From NCBI GenBank assembly GCA_934148845.1, contig CAKPDH010000001.1, forward strand, positions 124,001 to 188,000: 64,000 bases of DNA. The letters are read 5' to 3'. The DNA is from an uncultured Bacilli bacterium. GTDB taxonomy: Bacteria; Bacillota_I; Bacilli_A; RF39; UBA660. Below the pieces are notes generated by a model that made no database searches, had not been told where the DNA came from, and was given only the letters and a program-made list of their open reading frames with translations. The position numbers and the translations under genes were made by a program. Shown in pieces: positions 7,347 through 16,663 of the stretch. The stretch's first letter is position 1. Each line of letters opens with the position of its first letter.

Positions 7347-8552
7347 ATGTTTAAAAAAATTTGGAAAAATTATAAATTTCCAATTATATTATTAATTTCT
7401 ATAATAATAGGATGTATTTTAGGAATTATTTTAGGTGATAATGCTATATCATTAAAACCTATAGGAACTATATTTATAAATATGCTTTATGTAATAGTAG
7501 TTCCTTTAGTATTCTTTACTATTTCTAGTAGTATATCAAGTATTAAAAGTTTAAAAAAACTTGGTAAAATATTTAAAGTAATGTTTATTGTATTTATTAT
7601 AACAAGTATGTTATCTGCTTTATTTACTTTAATTGGTGTTAAAATAATAGACCCTGTTGGTAATATTAATATAAGTCTTACAGCAGGTACTAAAGAAAAT
7701 ATAGATATTGGAAGTAAAATAGTTGATATGTTAACGGTTTCAGACTTTTATCAATTATTATCTAAAGGTAGTATGTTACCACTTATTATATTTTCTATAA
7801 TATTTGGATTTGGTGTAGGAATGGTAAAGGATGAATCAAAAAAAATATCTGATGCTTTAAATTTAATATCAAAAGTAATGATGAATGTAATAAAAATAAT
7901 TATGTATTATGCTCCTATAGGATTATGTGCTTATTTTGCAGCACTTATAGGAGAATATGGTAAAGAAATAATAGGTAGTTATGCTAGAAGTATGATATTT
8001 TATTACATTATGGCTATATTGTATTATGTTATATTTTATACTATATATAGCTATATATATAAGAAAAAAAGAGGAGTTAAAGAGTTTTTTAAAAGTGCTT
8101 TTACTCCAACAGTAACATCACTTGGCACCTGTTCTTCACTTGCAAGTCTTCCATCAAATTTAGAATGTGCTACAGAACTTGGAATAGATGATGATGTAGC
8201 TAAAACAACACTTCCAATAGGAGCTACTATGCATATGGAAGGATCCAGTATGGCATCAATTCTAAAAATAGCTTTCTTATTTGGTGTATTTGGTAAAAGT
8301 TTTACAGGAATAGATACATATCTAATAGCTATTTTAATTTCAGTATTATCAGGAGTAGTAATGTCAGGAATACCTGGTGGAGGATTAATAGGAGAAATGC
8401 TAATAGTTTCATTATATAATTTCCCATTAGAAGCATTCCCTATAATTGCAACAATAGGCTGGATAGTAGATCCACCAGCTACTTGCTTAAATGTAGTAGG
8501 AGATGTTGCTAGTGCGTCTCTCATAGATAAATATATAAATAAAAAAAGTTAA
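7347..8552 (+). CDS. Dicarboxylate/amino acid:cation symporter family protein, probably neutral amino acid specific
   Basis: A secondary transporter of the GltP/SstT (DAACS) family, 401 residues, membrane-embedded with the two re-entrant hairpins of the fold. Hairpin 1 is seen as the Ser-rich LGTCSSLASLPSN stretch. TM7 carries LPIGATMHMEGSS, the family's NMDGT region, and hairpin 2 contains IPGGGLIGE. In TM8 the residues D375, A378, T379, N382 and D386 align with D394, R397, T398, N401 and D405 of GltPh. The side-chain-carboxylate-binding Arg is therefore Ala, which favours a neutral substrate such as Ser, Thr or Ala over Asp or Glu. A strong AGGAGGTAT ribosome site precedes the ATG, and the gene stands alone between two terminators. 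Confidence 0.85.
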   Translation: MFKKIWKNYKFPIILLISIIIGCILGIILGDNAISLKPIGTIFINMLYVIVVPLVFFTISSSISSIKSLKKLGKIFKVMFIVFIITSMLSALFTLIGVKIIDPVGNINISLTAGTKENIDIGSKIVDMLTVSDFYQLLSKGSMLPLIIFSIIFGFGVGMVKDESKKISDALNLISKVMMNVIKIIMYYAPIGLCAYFAALIGEYGKEIIGSYARSMIFYYIMAILYYVIFYTIYSYIYKKKRGVKEFFKSAFTPTVTSLGTCSSLASLPSNLECATELGIDDDVAKTTLPIGATMHMEGSSMASILKIAFLFGVFGKSFTGIDTYLIAILISVLSGVVMSGIPGGGLIGEMLIVSLYNFPLEAFPIIATIGWIVDPPATCLNVVGDVASASLIDKYINKKS

Positions 8553-8562
8553 ACTATAACGT

Positions 8563-8598
8563 AAAATATAGTAGTTATTTAATTACTATATTTTTTTT
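8563..8598 (+). terminator. Intrinsic terminator after the symporter
   Basis: AAATATAGTA (8564-8573) pairs with TACTATATTT (8584-8593), followed by a run of T to 8598. Confidence 0.75.
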
Positions 8599-8638
8599 GT
8601 AAATTAGATTAACTAATGATAAAATTAATATGTAAGCT

Positions 8639-8745
8639 AGGAGGATATATGAAAAATAACAGTAGCTGTAAGTAGTAGCATTAGGTAATTCTGTATTTAA
8701 TTGGTATCAGGAAAAAGTGATGCAGATATAAAATGGGCTGAATAA
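8639..8745 (+). pseudogene. Decayed gene remnant with intact ribosome-binding site
   Basis: A good AGGAGGATAT site at 8639-8648 leads to an ATG at 8649, but the frame stops after eight codons. Read with frame changes, the stretch gives fragments resembling ITVAVSS, ALGNS and, before a TAA near 8745, SDADIKWAE. The ALGN and final KWAE fragments loosely recall the two ends of an amino-acid-kinase-fold protein such as carbamate kinase with the middle deleted, but this is only a guess. It lies between the symporter terminator and the tex promoter. Confidence 0.3.
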
Positions 8746-8790
8746 AAATATAGAGTTTTCTATCTTTTTTTATTAAATTATTATTAAGTA

Positions 8791-8799
8791 TGGTATAAT
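8791..8799 (+). promoter_or_regulatory. Extended -10 promoter of tex
   Basis: TGGTATAAT at 8791-8799 is an extended -10 element. No good -35 is visible 17 bases upstream. The tex start codon is at 8822. Confidence 0.65.
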
Positions 8800-8821
8800 T
8801 AGATAGTAGAAAAGAGGATTT

Positions 8822-10966
8822 ATGAATAAAGATTTAATAAAGGAGATAAGTAATGAACTTGGTATTACTGTAAAACAAGTAGAAGTTACTTTAAAATTAC
8901 TAGAAGAAGGAAATACTATACCATTTATAGCTCGTTATAGAAAGGAAGCAACAAATGCATTAAATGAAGATCAAATTAAATCTATAGGTGATGTTTATTC
9001 ATATCAATTAAATTTATTAAAGAGAAAAGAAGATGTAATAAGATTAATAGATGAAAAGGGAATGCTTACAGATGAGCTTAAGTCTTCAATTTTATCATGT
9101 ACTAAACTTGTTGATGTAGAAGATTTATATAGGCCTTATAAGGAGAAGAAGAAGACTAAAGCAACTCTTGCTATAAAAAACGGTCTTGAAGGTCTTGCAA
9201 AGGAATTGATGGAGTTTAATGCTTGTGATATTAATGCAGTAGCTAGTAAGTATTTAAATGATAATGTTAAAACTATATTAGATGCAGTTACAGGTGCTAA
9301 ATATATAATTGCTGAAAATATAAGTGATAATGCTAAATATAGAAAGTATATAAGGGATAATACATATAATTATGGAACTATTAAAAGTAAAATAAAAAAA
9401 GATGCAGTAGATACTAATAAAGTGTATGATATGTATTATGATTATGAGGAAAAAATTAAATATATAAAGCCTCATAGAATACTTGCTTTAAATAGAGGAG
9501 AGAATGAAGGCATACTCAGTGTTTCTATACAAAATGATAAGGATAAAGTACTTTCTTATTTGTATAAGAAGGTGATTAAAAATGACTTATCACCATCTGC
9601 AAATATTGTGAAAGAAGCAATAGATGATTCTTATAAGCGACTTATATTTCCATCAATAGAACGTGAAATTAGAAGTGAATTAACTCTTTTAGGTGAAGAT
9701 GCAGCTATTTTAAATTTTTCTAAAAATTTAGAGTCATTATTATTAACTCCACCTATAAAAGAAAAAATTGTATTAGCTTTTGACCCTGGTTTTGTTAATG
9801 GATGTAAAATAGCTGTAATAGATGCAACAGGTAAATATTTAGATTCTACAGTAATAAAACCATTTTTAAAAAGTAATGATAATTATTTAAAAGAAATGGA
9901 AATAGTAAAAGATTTAGTAATTAAATATAATGTAGATATAATAGCAATTGGAAATGGAACAGCTTCACGTGAATCAGAAAGGTTTATATCTGATTTAATT
10001 AAAAAGTATAATTTAAATTGTAAATATATAATAGTATCTGAAGCTGGTGCTTCAATATATAGTGCATCTAAGCTTGCACAATTAGAATTTCCAGATCTAG
10101 AAATAGAAAAAAGAAGTGCCGTTAGTATAGGTAGAAGACTTCAAGATCCTTTATCTGAGCTTGTTAAAATTCCACCAGAAGGAATAGGCGTTGGGCTGTA
10201 TCAACACGATGTATCACAAAAAAAATTAAGTGAAAATCTTGATTTTGTTGTTAGTAAAACTGTAAATAATGTAGGAGTAAATGTAAATACAGCATCAACT
10301 GCTTTACTTAAATATGTATCTGGTTTTACTAAGAAAAATATAGAAAAAATAATTGAATATAGAAATAAAATGGGTAAATTTAAATCTAGAGATGAAATAG
10401 AAAAATTATTAAGTGATAAAGTTTACGAACAATCAATTGGATTTTTAAGAATTACAGATGGTTCAAATATATTAGATTCAACTTCTATACATCCAGAAAG
10501 TTATAATATAGTTTTAAAGCTTTTAGAGAGTCTTAATATGAATTTAAGTGATATTGGTACAGAAAAATTAATATCTATGCTTGATAACATTAATTTAAAT
10601 GAATATAAAGATATTCTTAATACCGATATTTATACATTAGAAGATTTAATTAAATCATTAAAAAAGCCTAATAGAGATCCTAGAGATTATATAGATGCTC
10701 CTATTTTAAAAAGTAATATATTAGAGCTTAATGATCTAAGTGTAGGAATGCATCTTCAAGGTACTGTTAGAAATGTAGTTGACTTTGGAGCTTTTATAGA
10801 TATTGGATTACACGAAGATGGACTTGTTCATATATCTAAAATAACTAATAAATATATAAAACATCCAAGTGAAGTATTAAGTGTTGGAGATATAGTTGAT
10901 TGCTATGTAGATGAAATAAAACTTGATAAGAAGAAAGTTTCGCTTAGTTTAATTAAACCTAGTTAA
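8822..10966 (+). CDS. tex: RNA-binding transcriptional accessory protein Tex
   Basis: Tex is a conserved cytoplasmic nucleic-acid-binding protein linked to transcription and RNA quality control. The 714-residue product shows the full layout: an N-terminal helical region with the PFIARYRKEAT motif, a YqgF/RNase-H-like domain around residues 320-450 (LAFDPGFVNGCKIAVID), helix-hairpin-helix repeats around 490-540 (VNVNTASTALLKYVSGF), and a C-terminal S1 domain (about 645-712: LQGTVRNVVDFGAFIDIG). Length matches the family. The AAGAGG site just upstream supports the ATG. addA follows eleven bases after the stop, probably in the same transcript. Confidence 0.95.
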   Translation: MNKDLIKEISNELGITVKQVEVTLKLLEEGNTIPFIARYRKEATNALNEDQIKSIGDVYSYQLNLLKRKEDVIRLIDEKGMLTDELKSSILSCTKLVDVEDLYRPYKEKKKTKATLAIKNGLEGLAKELMEFNACDINAVASKYLNDNVKTILDAVTGAKYIIAENISDNAKYRKYIRDNTYNYGTIKSKIKKDAVDTNKVYDMYYDYEEKIKYIKPHRILALNRGENEGILSVSIQNDKDKVLSYLYKKVIKNDLSPSANIVKEAIDDSYKRLIFPSIEREIRSELTLLGEDAAILNFSKNLESLLLTPPIKEKIVLAFDPGFVNGCKIAVIDATGKYLDSTVIKPFLKSNDNYLKEMEIVKDLVIKYNVDIIAIGNGTASRESERFISDLIKKYNLNCKYIIVSEAGASIYSASKLAQLEFPDLEIEKRSAVSIGRRLQDPLSELVKIPPEGIGVGLYQHDVSQKKLSENLDFVVSKTVNNVGVNVNTASTALLKYVSGFTKKNIEKIIEYRNKMGKFKSRDEIEKLLSDKVYEQSIGFLRITDGSNILDSTSIHPESYNIVLKLLESLNMNLSDIGTEKLISMLDNINLNEYKDILNTDIYTLEDLIKSLKKPNRDPRDYIDAPILKSNILELNDLSVGMHLQGTVRNVVDFGAFIDIGLHEDGLVHISKITNKYIKHPSEVLSVGDIVDCYVDEIKLDKKKVSLSLIKPS

Positions 10967-10977
10967 GAGGAGATTTT

Positions 10978-13900
10978 ATGGCATGGACAAAAGAACAAGA
11001 AGAAGCAATAACAAGAACTGGAACTAATATAATAGTAAGTGCAGGTGCAGGAAGTGGAAAAACTGCTGTATTAACGGAAAGAACAATACGTAAATTATTA
11101 AATGGTGAAAGTATTAATAAGCTTTTGATTCTAACGTTTACAAATGCAGCAGCAGGTGAGATGAGGGAGAGAATAAGAAGAGAATTAAAAAAGTCTGGTC
11201 TAGTAGATGAACTAGATAATATAGATTCAGCTTATATCACAACATTCGATTCTTTCGCACTTTCTGTTGTAAAAAAATACCATTATCTTCTTAATGTTCC
11301 AAAAAATATATCAATTATGGATTCATCAATTGAAATTGTAAAAACAGATGAAATAATTAATGATATATTTTTGGATATGTATTCTAGGGATGATTTTAAA
11401 AAATTCATAGGCGACTTTTGTTATAAAAGTGATGATAATGTAAAAGAAGTAATAAAAGAATTAAATAAAAAATTAGATTTACTTCCAAATAAGATAGAAT
11501 ACTTATCAAACTATACAGATAAATTTTTTAGTTTAGATAATATCAATAAATATGTAGATGAATATTTAGATTTAATTAAAAAGAAAGTATCACAGATAAA
11601 TACACCATATGAAAATCTTGTAAGCTTAACAGATAATAAATATATTGAAAAATTTAATTTAGAGCCATTACTTAATTCAAAAACATATGAAGATATTAAA
11701 ATGAATATAGGCCTCATAGGATCACCTAGAAAAAATCAAAATTGCTCTCCTGATTTTGTTATTTATAAAGACTTAATTATGGAAAAAATAAAAGCACTAA
11801 AAGAATATACAAGATTTAATGATGTCCTTGACATAAAAGAATCTTTATTATCTATTAAGCCATATATAAAAGTAATATGCGATATTATTATTAAATTGGA
11901 TTTAGAGTTTAATAAATATAAGAAGGAAAAAAATTTATATACTTTTTCTGATATAGCACTAATGTCAATAAAAGTAGTAAGTGAAAATGAAGATGTAAAA
12001 GAAGAATTAAAAAATTCATTTTCAGAAATTATGCTTGATGAATATCAGGATACAAGTGATATTCAAGAAAAATTTATTAATCTAATTTCAAATAATAATG
12101 TATATATGGTAGGTGATATAAAACAATCTATATATAGATTTAGACATGCTAATCCTTATATATTTAGGGATAAGTATGATAATTATTCAAAAAATAATGG
12201 CGGAATAAAAATTGATTTATTAAAAAATTTTAGAAGTAGAGAAGAAGTACTTGATAATATTAATTTAATATTTAATTTAATTATGGATAATAATATAGGC
12301 GATGCTGAGTATAAATTATCTCATCAGATGAATTATGGTAATATAAGTTATTCAAATGAATTAAAAACATCTAATGATAATAATATGGATATATTTACTT
12401 ATGAAAAGTTGGATGAATATTCTAATGATGAGGTAGAAGCTTTTTTTGTAGCGCATGATATAAAAGAAAAAATTGATAATAAATATGAAGTTGTAGATAA
12501 AAATACTAAAATGCTAAGAGCTTGTACATACTCGGATTTTGCTATAATAATGGATCGTGGAAGTAGTTTTGATTTATATAAAAAAATATTTGAATATTTA
12601 GGTATTCCTATATCTCAAATAAAGAATGAAAAACTTACGAGTGGCTATGATATAACAATAATTAGTAATTTAATAAATTTAATTATAAAAATAAATGATA
12701 AAGAGTATGATAATGATTTTAAATATTATTATACTAGTGTATCTAGATCATACTTAAATAAAATAAGTGATGAAGAACTGTTTACAATAGTTAGTGAAAA
12801 TAAATATTTTGATACTGAATTATTTATTAAATGTAAAAATATAAATATATTAGAACTTTCTTGTTACTCATTACTTAATAAAATAATAAATGAATTTAAC
12901 TTTTATGAAAAAATATTAACACTAAATAATATAAAAGAAAAACAAATTAAAATGGAATACTTATTGAATTTAAGTGAAAGTTTATCTAACATAGGTTATA
13001 CTCCAAAAATGTTTGCTTTATATTTAAACGAAATGAAAGATAAGGAATCAATAGAATATTCTTTAAATCAAAATGATTCTAATAGTGTTAAAATATTAAA
13101 TATACATAAAAGTAAAGGGCTAGAATATAATATTTGTTATTTTACAGGATTATATAAAAAGAAAAACGATGAAGAGAAGAAGGCTAGATTTTTAGTGGAT
13201 TCTAATTTTAATATAGTAACCCCTTATGTTAATAATGGAATTAAAAATACTATATTAAAGGATCTTATAATAGATAAAAATGCAAAAGATGATATAAGTG
13301 AAAAAATAAGATTATTTTATGTAGCGCTTACACGTGCTAAAGAAAAAATTATTTTAGTTTTACCATCTAATGATTCTAAAGATTCATACACAACTCTTGT
13401 TCCAGATGAAGTAAGACTTAAGTATAATAGTATGGCATCTTTCTTATATTCAATATATCCAGTATTAACAAGATATATTAAAGAGATAGATTTTAATAAA
13501 GTTATATTAACTAAAGACTATGATAAAATAAAAAAGTATAATTATAAAAGTTTAATAAAAAAAAGTAATGTTAGTATAATAAAAAAGAAAAATAATATAG
13601 AATATAATCTTTTAAATGAATCTAGATATTCAAAACATTCAAATAATTTAATTACTATAGATGAATATAATAATATGAAAGAAGGTACTAAATTTCATTA
13701 TATTTTTGAAGTAGAGGATTTTAATACAACTACTAATAAGTATGTTTTAAAATTTTTAAAACATATTGATAATAATTATATTAACTGTTATAAAGAATAT
13801 GAATTTATTTATACTAGTAATTTAGAAGTTAAAAAGGGTATTATAGACCTATTACTTGAATATGAAGATCATTTTGATATAATAGATTATAAAATGAAAA

Positions 13901-14025
13901 ATATATATGATTTAAATTATGTAAAACAATTAAATGGATATAAAGAATATATAGAAAGTATCAGCCAAAAAAATACAAATATATATTTGTATTCTATTTT
14001 AGAAGATAAATTAACTAAAATATAA
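10978..14025 (+). CDS. addA: ATP-dependent helicase/nuclease AddA
   Basis: AddA is the UvrD-like helicase and nuclease subunit of the AddAB (RecBCD-like) double-strand break repair complex. The product starts TKEQEEAI and has the Walker A SAGAGSGKT at residues 21-29, LTFTNAAAGEMRERI, the Walker B-type MLDEYQDTSDIQ, the GDIKQSIYRFR motif, the HKSKGLEY motif V and FYVALTRAKEK motif VI. A PD-(D/E)XK nuclease domain closes it (GIIDLLLEYE..DYK..QLNGYKEYI). At 1015 residues it is clearly shorter than the roughly 1230-residue B. subtilis AddA. The usual upstream partner addB is absent here; tex occupies that place. Confidence 0.9.
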   Translation: MAWTKEQEEAITRTGTNIIVSAGAGSGKTAVLTERTIRKLLNGESINKLLILTFTNAAAGEMRERIRRELKKSGLVDELDNIDSAYITTFDSFALSVVKKYHYLLNVPKNISIMDSSIEIVKTDEIINDIFLDMYSRDDFKKFIGDFCYKSDDNVKEVIKELNKKLDLLPNKIEYLSNYTDKFFSLDNINKYVDEYLDLIKKKVSQINTPYENLVSLTDNKYIEKFNLEPLLNSKTYEDIKMNIGLIGSPRKNQNCSPDFVIYKDLIMEKIKALKEYTRFNDVLDIKESLLSIKPYIKVICDIIIKLDLEFNKYKKEKNLYTFSDIALMSIKVVSENEDVKEELKNSFSEIMLDEYQDTSDIQEKFINLISNNNVYMVGDIKQSIYRFRHANPYIFRDKYDNYSKNNGGIKIDLLKNFRSREEVLDNINLIFNLIMDNNIGDAEYKLSHQMNYGNISYSNELKTSNDNNMDIFTYEKLDEYSNDEVEAFFVAHDIKEKIDNKYEVVDKNTKMLRACTYSDFAIIMDRGSSFDLYKKIFEYLGIPISQIKNEKLTSGYDITIISNLINLIIKINDKEYDNDFKYYYTSVSRSYLNKISDEELFTIVSENKYFDTELFIKCKNINILELSCYSLLNKIINEFNFYEKILTLNNIKEKQIKMEYLLNLSESLSNIGYTPKMFALYLNEMKDKESIEYSLNQNDSNSVKILNIHKSKGLEYNICYFTGLYKKKNDEEKKARFLVDSNFNIVTPYVNNGIKNTILKDLIIDKNAKDDISEKIRLFYVALTRAKEKIILVLPSNDSKDSYTTLVPDEVRLKYNSMASFLYSIYPVLTRYIKEIDFNKVILTKDYDKIKKYNYKSLIKKSNVSIIKKKNNIEYNLLNESRYSKHSNNLITIDEYNNMKEGTKFHYIFEVEDFNTTTNKYVLKFLKHIDNNYINCYKEYEFIYTSNLEVKKGIIDLLLEYEDHFDIIDYKMKNIYDLNYVKQLNGYKEYIESISQKNTNIYLYSILEDKLTKI

Positions 14026-14030
14026 AAAAG

Positions 14031-14060
14031 GAATCCACTTTTTAAATGGATTCTATTTTT
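14031..14060. terminator. Convergent terminator between addA and RNase J
   Basis: GAATCCA (14031-14037) pairs with TGGATTC (14047-14053), followed by T-run on the plus strand and preceded by A-run (T-run on the minus strand). It can serve both converging genes. Confidence 0.8.
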
Positions 14061-15723
14061 TTATGTCATTAATTATAGGCAAAATTATAGGATATCTTCC
14101 TGTTCTATCATATATATAAGAAGAAAGGTTAGTTATTAAATCAGTTTTAATATCACTAAAAATACAATTTACTTTAAGTTTATTATTAATTATCATAAAA
14201 GCTTCTTTTTCTATATCTTTTAATAATTCAAGATTTTCTTGTATTAATACAAATCCCCTTGTAGTTATGTTAGGTGACACTAATAGTTTTTTCTTTTGTG
14301 TATCTATGTTTGCTATTACTACAACTATTCCATCACTAGACATAATTTTTCTCTCACGCATAACAGCGTTTCCAATTTCTCCAATTCTATTACCATCTAC
14401 ATAAACATCACCAGATTGAACATTTTTATCCTTTTTTATTTTTCCTTTATTAAGCGATAAAACTTCACCATTTTCAAGGACAAATGTGTTTTCTTTAGGC
14501 ATACCACATAATACTGCTAGATCAGCATGACTTTTAAGCATTCTATATTCTCCGTGGAATGGCATAAAATATTTTGGCTTAATTAGTCTTAACATAAGTT
14601 TTAATTCTTCTTGATTACCATGCCCTGATGTGTGTACATCATTTAATGAAGTGTTAGTATAAACTTTAACACCCTTTAAATATAATTTGTTTATTATTCT
14701 TGAAATAGATAATGCATTACCAGGTATTGCTGATGATGAGAATATAACAACATCATTATCTTGTAATTTAATTTGTTTATGAGAATTATTTGCTATACGT
14801 GAAAGGGCAGCTAATGGTTCACCTTGTGAACCTGTACAAAGTAAGCATACTTCATTAGGTGGAAGATTATTAGCTTCTTCTGGTGTTATAAATATTTCTT
14901 TATTTTTTATATAACCTGAATTTAGCGATATTTCAATATTATTTTCCATACTTCTACCAAATATAGCAATTTTTCTATTATTTCTCTTGCAAGTGTCAAC
15001 AATATGTTTAAGTCTATAAATATTAGACGCAAATGTAGCTATTATAATTCTACTTTTATTTTGATAAAATATATGAGATAATGCTTGGTCTACTTTTGAT
15101 TCACTTGTACTTACACCTTCATTTAAAGCATTTGTACTGTCACTTAAAAGTAAAGATACGCCCGCTTTACCAATTTCTGCCATTTTATGTATATTAGCCA
15201 TAGGTCCTATAGGAGTCAAATCAAATTTAAAATCTCCAGTAGTTACTATTGTACCATTAGGTGTATGTACAACAACGCCGTGTGAATCTGGAATAGAATG
15301 CGTTGTTCTAAAAAATTCAACAGACATATTTTTAAATTTAACTTTTGTCTTTTCATCATATATAATTAAATTTTTATAATTAATTCCTTTATCTTCAAGT
15401 TTCTTTCTAATAAGTCCTGCTGCTTGGTTAGGTGAATAGATTACTGGTATATTAACTGTTTGAAGTAAAAATGGAATACCACCAATATGATCTTCGTGCC
15501 CATGTGTTATAAATACTGCTTTTATTTTACTTTCATTTTTCTTAAGAAAGCTAAAGTCTGGAATTATATAATCTACACCAGGTAATTCATCTGATGGAAA
15601 GGTTATTCCAACATCAATAATAACTATTTCATTTTTAACTTGAACACAATACATATTTTTTCCAACTTCACCAAGTCCACCTAAGGCAAATATTTTAGTA
15701 TCATTATTATTTATAAGTTTCAT
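14053..15723 (-). CDS. rnjA: Ribonuclease J
   Basis: RNase J is a metallo-beta-lactamase fold exo/endoribonuclease central to mRNA decay and rRNA maturation in Gram-positives. The 556-residue product opens with ALGGLGEVGKNMY, has the zinc-binding HGHEDH at residues 74-79, the beta-CASP domain with LLCTGSQGEP and FSSSAIPGN, and the FHGEYRML motif, followed by a C-terminal domain. Length equals B. subtilis RNase J1; a J2 assignment cannot be excluded from one sequence. The ATG has an AAAGGAGGTAA ribosome site. Confidence 0.93.
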   Translation of the reverse strand: MKLINNNDTKIFALGGLGEVGKNMYCVQVKNEIVIIDVGITFPSDELPGVDYIIPDFSFLKKNESKIKAVFITHGHEDHIGGIPFLLQTVNIPVIYSPNQAAGLIRKKLEDKGINYKNLIIYDEKTKVKFKNMSVEFFRTTHSIPDSHGVVVHTPNGTIVTTGDFKFDLTPIGPMANIHKMAEIGKAGVSLLLSDSTNALNEGVSTSESKVDQALSHIFYQNKSRIIIATFASNIYRLKHIVDTCKRNNRKIAIFGRSMENNIEISLNSGYIKNKEIFITPEEANNLPPNEVCLLCTGSQGEPLAALSRIANNSHKQIKLQDNDVVIFSSSAIPGNALSISRIINKLYLKGVKVYTNTSLNDVHTSGHGNQEELKLMLRLIKPKYFMPFHGEYRMLKSHADLAVLCGMPKENTFVLENGEVLSLNKGKIKKDKNVQSGDVYVDGNRIGEIGNAVMRERKIMSSDGIVVVIANIDTQKKKLLVSPNITTRGFVLIQENLELLKDIEKEAFMIINNKLKVNCIFSDIKTDLITNLSSYIYDRTGRYPIILPIINDIKK

Positions 15724-15756
15724 AGTTACCTCCTTTCTTTTATTAATTACTTTACA

Positions 15757-15785
15757 ATTATACTATTAAATACTTTTTTTGTCTA
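15757..15785 (-). promoter_or_regulatory. Promoter of RNase J
   Basis: On the minus strand TAGACA (plus-strand 15780-15785) and TATAAT (15757-15762) are 17 bases apart. Confidence 0.75.
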
Positions 15786-15810
15786 GTCGAAATAAAAAGA
15801 TAGGCAAGGC

Positions 15811-16413
15811 CTATCTGTTATAGAATTCAACTATTAATGATTCATTAACGTTACCATTTAATTCAGTTCTTTCTGGATATCTTACAAAAGTACCAGCCAT
15901 TTTAGCTTCGTCATATGTAATAAATTCAGCTCTTTTAGCTAATGCAGAAAGTGAATCAAGTACAACTTTTAATTCTCTGTCAGTTTCTTTAATTCCAATA
16001 ACATCACCAGGTTTACATCTGTATGATGGAATATCAACTTTTTTACCATTAACAGTTATATGTCCATGATTTACAAGTTGTCTTGCACCACGTCTAGTAG
16101 TAGCAAATCCAATACGGTAAACTAGGTTATCTAATCTTGATTCAAGTAATCTAAATAAGTTTTCACCATGAACACCTTTCATCTTACCAGCATCCTCAAA
16201 AGTTTTTCTGAATTGTTTTTCATTTAAGCCATACATGAATCTAACTTTTTGTTTTTCTTGTAATTGAACACCATAGTTAGATAATTTTTTAGCTTTCTTA
16301 TTTCCATGAATACCAGGTGCATAAGGCTTTTTAGCAAGCTCTTTACCTGTTTCAAGAGTAGAGAAACCTAAACGACGACTTATACGATAACTTGAGTCTT
16401 TGTATCTTGCCAT
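15811..16413 (-). CDS. rpsD: 30S ribosomal protein S4
   Basis: S4 nucleates assembly of the 30S body by binding 16S rRNA, and in several bacteria it represses its own mRNA. The 200-residue product starts MARYKDSSYRISRRLGFS, has the YGVQLQEKQKVRFMYGLNEKQF helical region, and the S4 RNA-binding domain (ESRLDNLVYRIGFATTRRGARQLVNHGHITVNGKKV) in its second half. It is preceded by an AAAGGAG ribosome site and by a structured leader with a pseudoknot. It is transcribed alone on the minus strand; RNase J downstream has its own promoter. Confidence 0.96.
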   Translation of the reverse strand: MARYKDSSYRISRRLGFSTLETGKELAKKPYAPGIHGNKKAKKLSNYGVQLQEKQKVRFMYGLNEKQFRKTFEDAGKMKGVHGENLFRLLESRLDNLVYRIGFATTRRGARQLVNHGHITVNGKKVDIPSYRCKPGDVIGIKETDRELKVVLDSLSALAKRAEFITYDEAKMAGTFVRYPERTELNGNVNESLIVEFYNR

Positions 16414-16434
16414 AATATTCTCCTTTCTTACGAA

Positions 16435-16568
16435 AAGAACTACTTGTCTAATTATAGGGTGTTTATTTTAATATTTTCGCTTCGCAGCACTTTAGTAATA
16501 AAAGTTACTAATAAACCAAATGGAATAAACACGTTATAATTATCTAGTATTGCTGCTCCAATTCGCAC
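16435..16568 (-). promoter_or_regulatory. S4-type autoregulatory leader of rpsD
   Basis: The about 150-nt rpsD leader is strongly structured. In plus-strand coordinates GTGTTTATT (16459-16467) pairs with AATAAACAC (16524-16532), and the helix is extended by TAATTATA (16449-16456) with TATAATTA (16535-16542). Inside the loop TTAGTAA and TTACTAA form a second hairpin (16492-16511). GCAGC (16484-16488) in that loop can pair with GCTGC (16552-16556) outside the helix, making a pseudoknot. The Bacillus S4 leader is known to fold as a pseudoknot and bind S4. The structure is seen; S4 binding is inferred. Confidence 0.65.
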
Positions 16569-16573
16569 TTATG

Positions 16574-16602
16574 ATTATATAATTATTTTTTATATTTGTC
16601 AA
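16574..16602 (-). promoter_or_regulatory. Promoter of rpsD
   Basis: On the minus strand TTGACA (plus 16597-16602) and TATAAT (16574-16579) are 17 bases apart, a consensus promoter. Confidence 0.88.
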
Positions 16603-16663
16603 TATCTATATGCTTATTGACTATTAAATCAAAATAAATTAAAATTATTAAGGAGGGTAAATT

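Noticed and set aside
16617..16645. Promoter of thyA (TTGACT and TAAAAT)
   Set aside because: Spacing is right, but transcription would begin at the ribosome-binding site itself; mentioned only under thyA.
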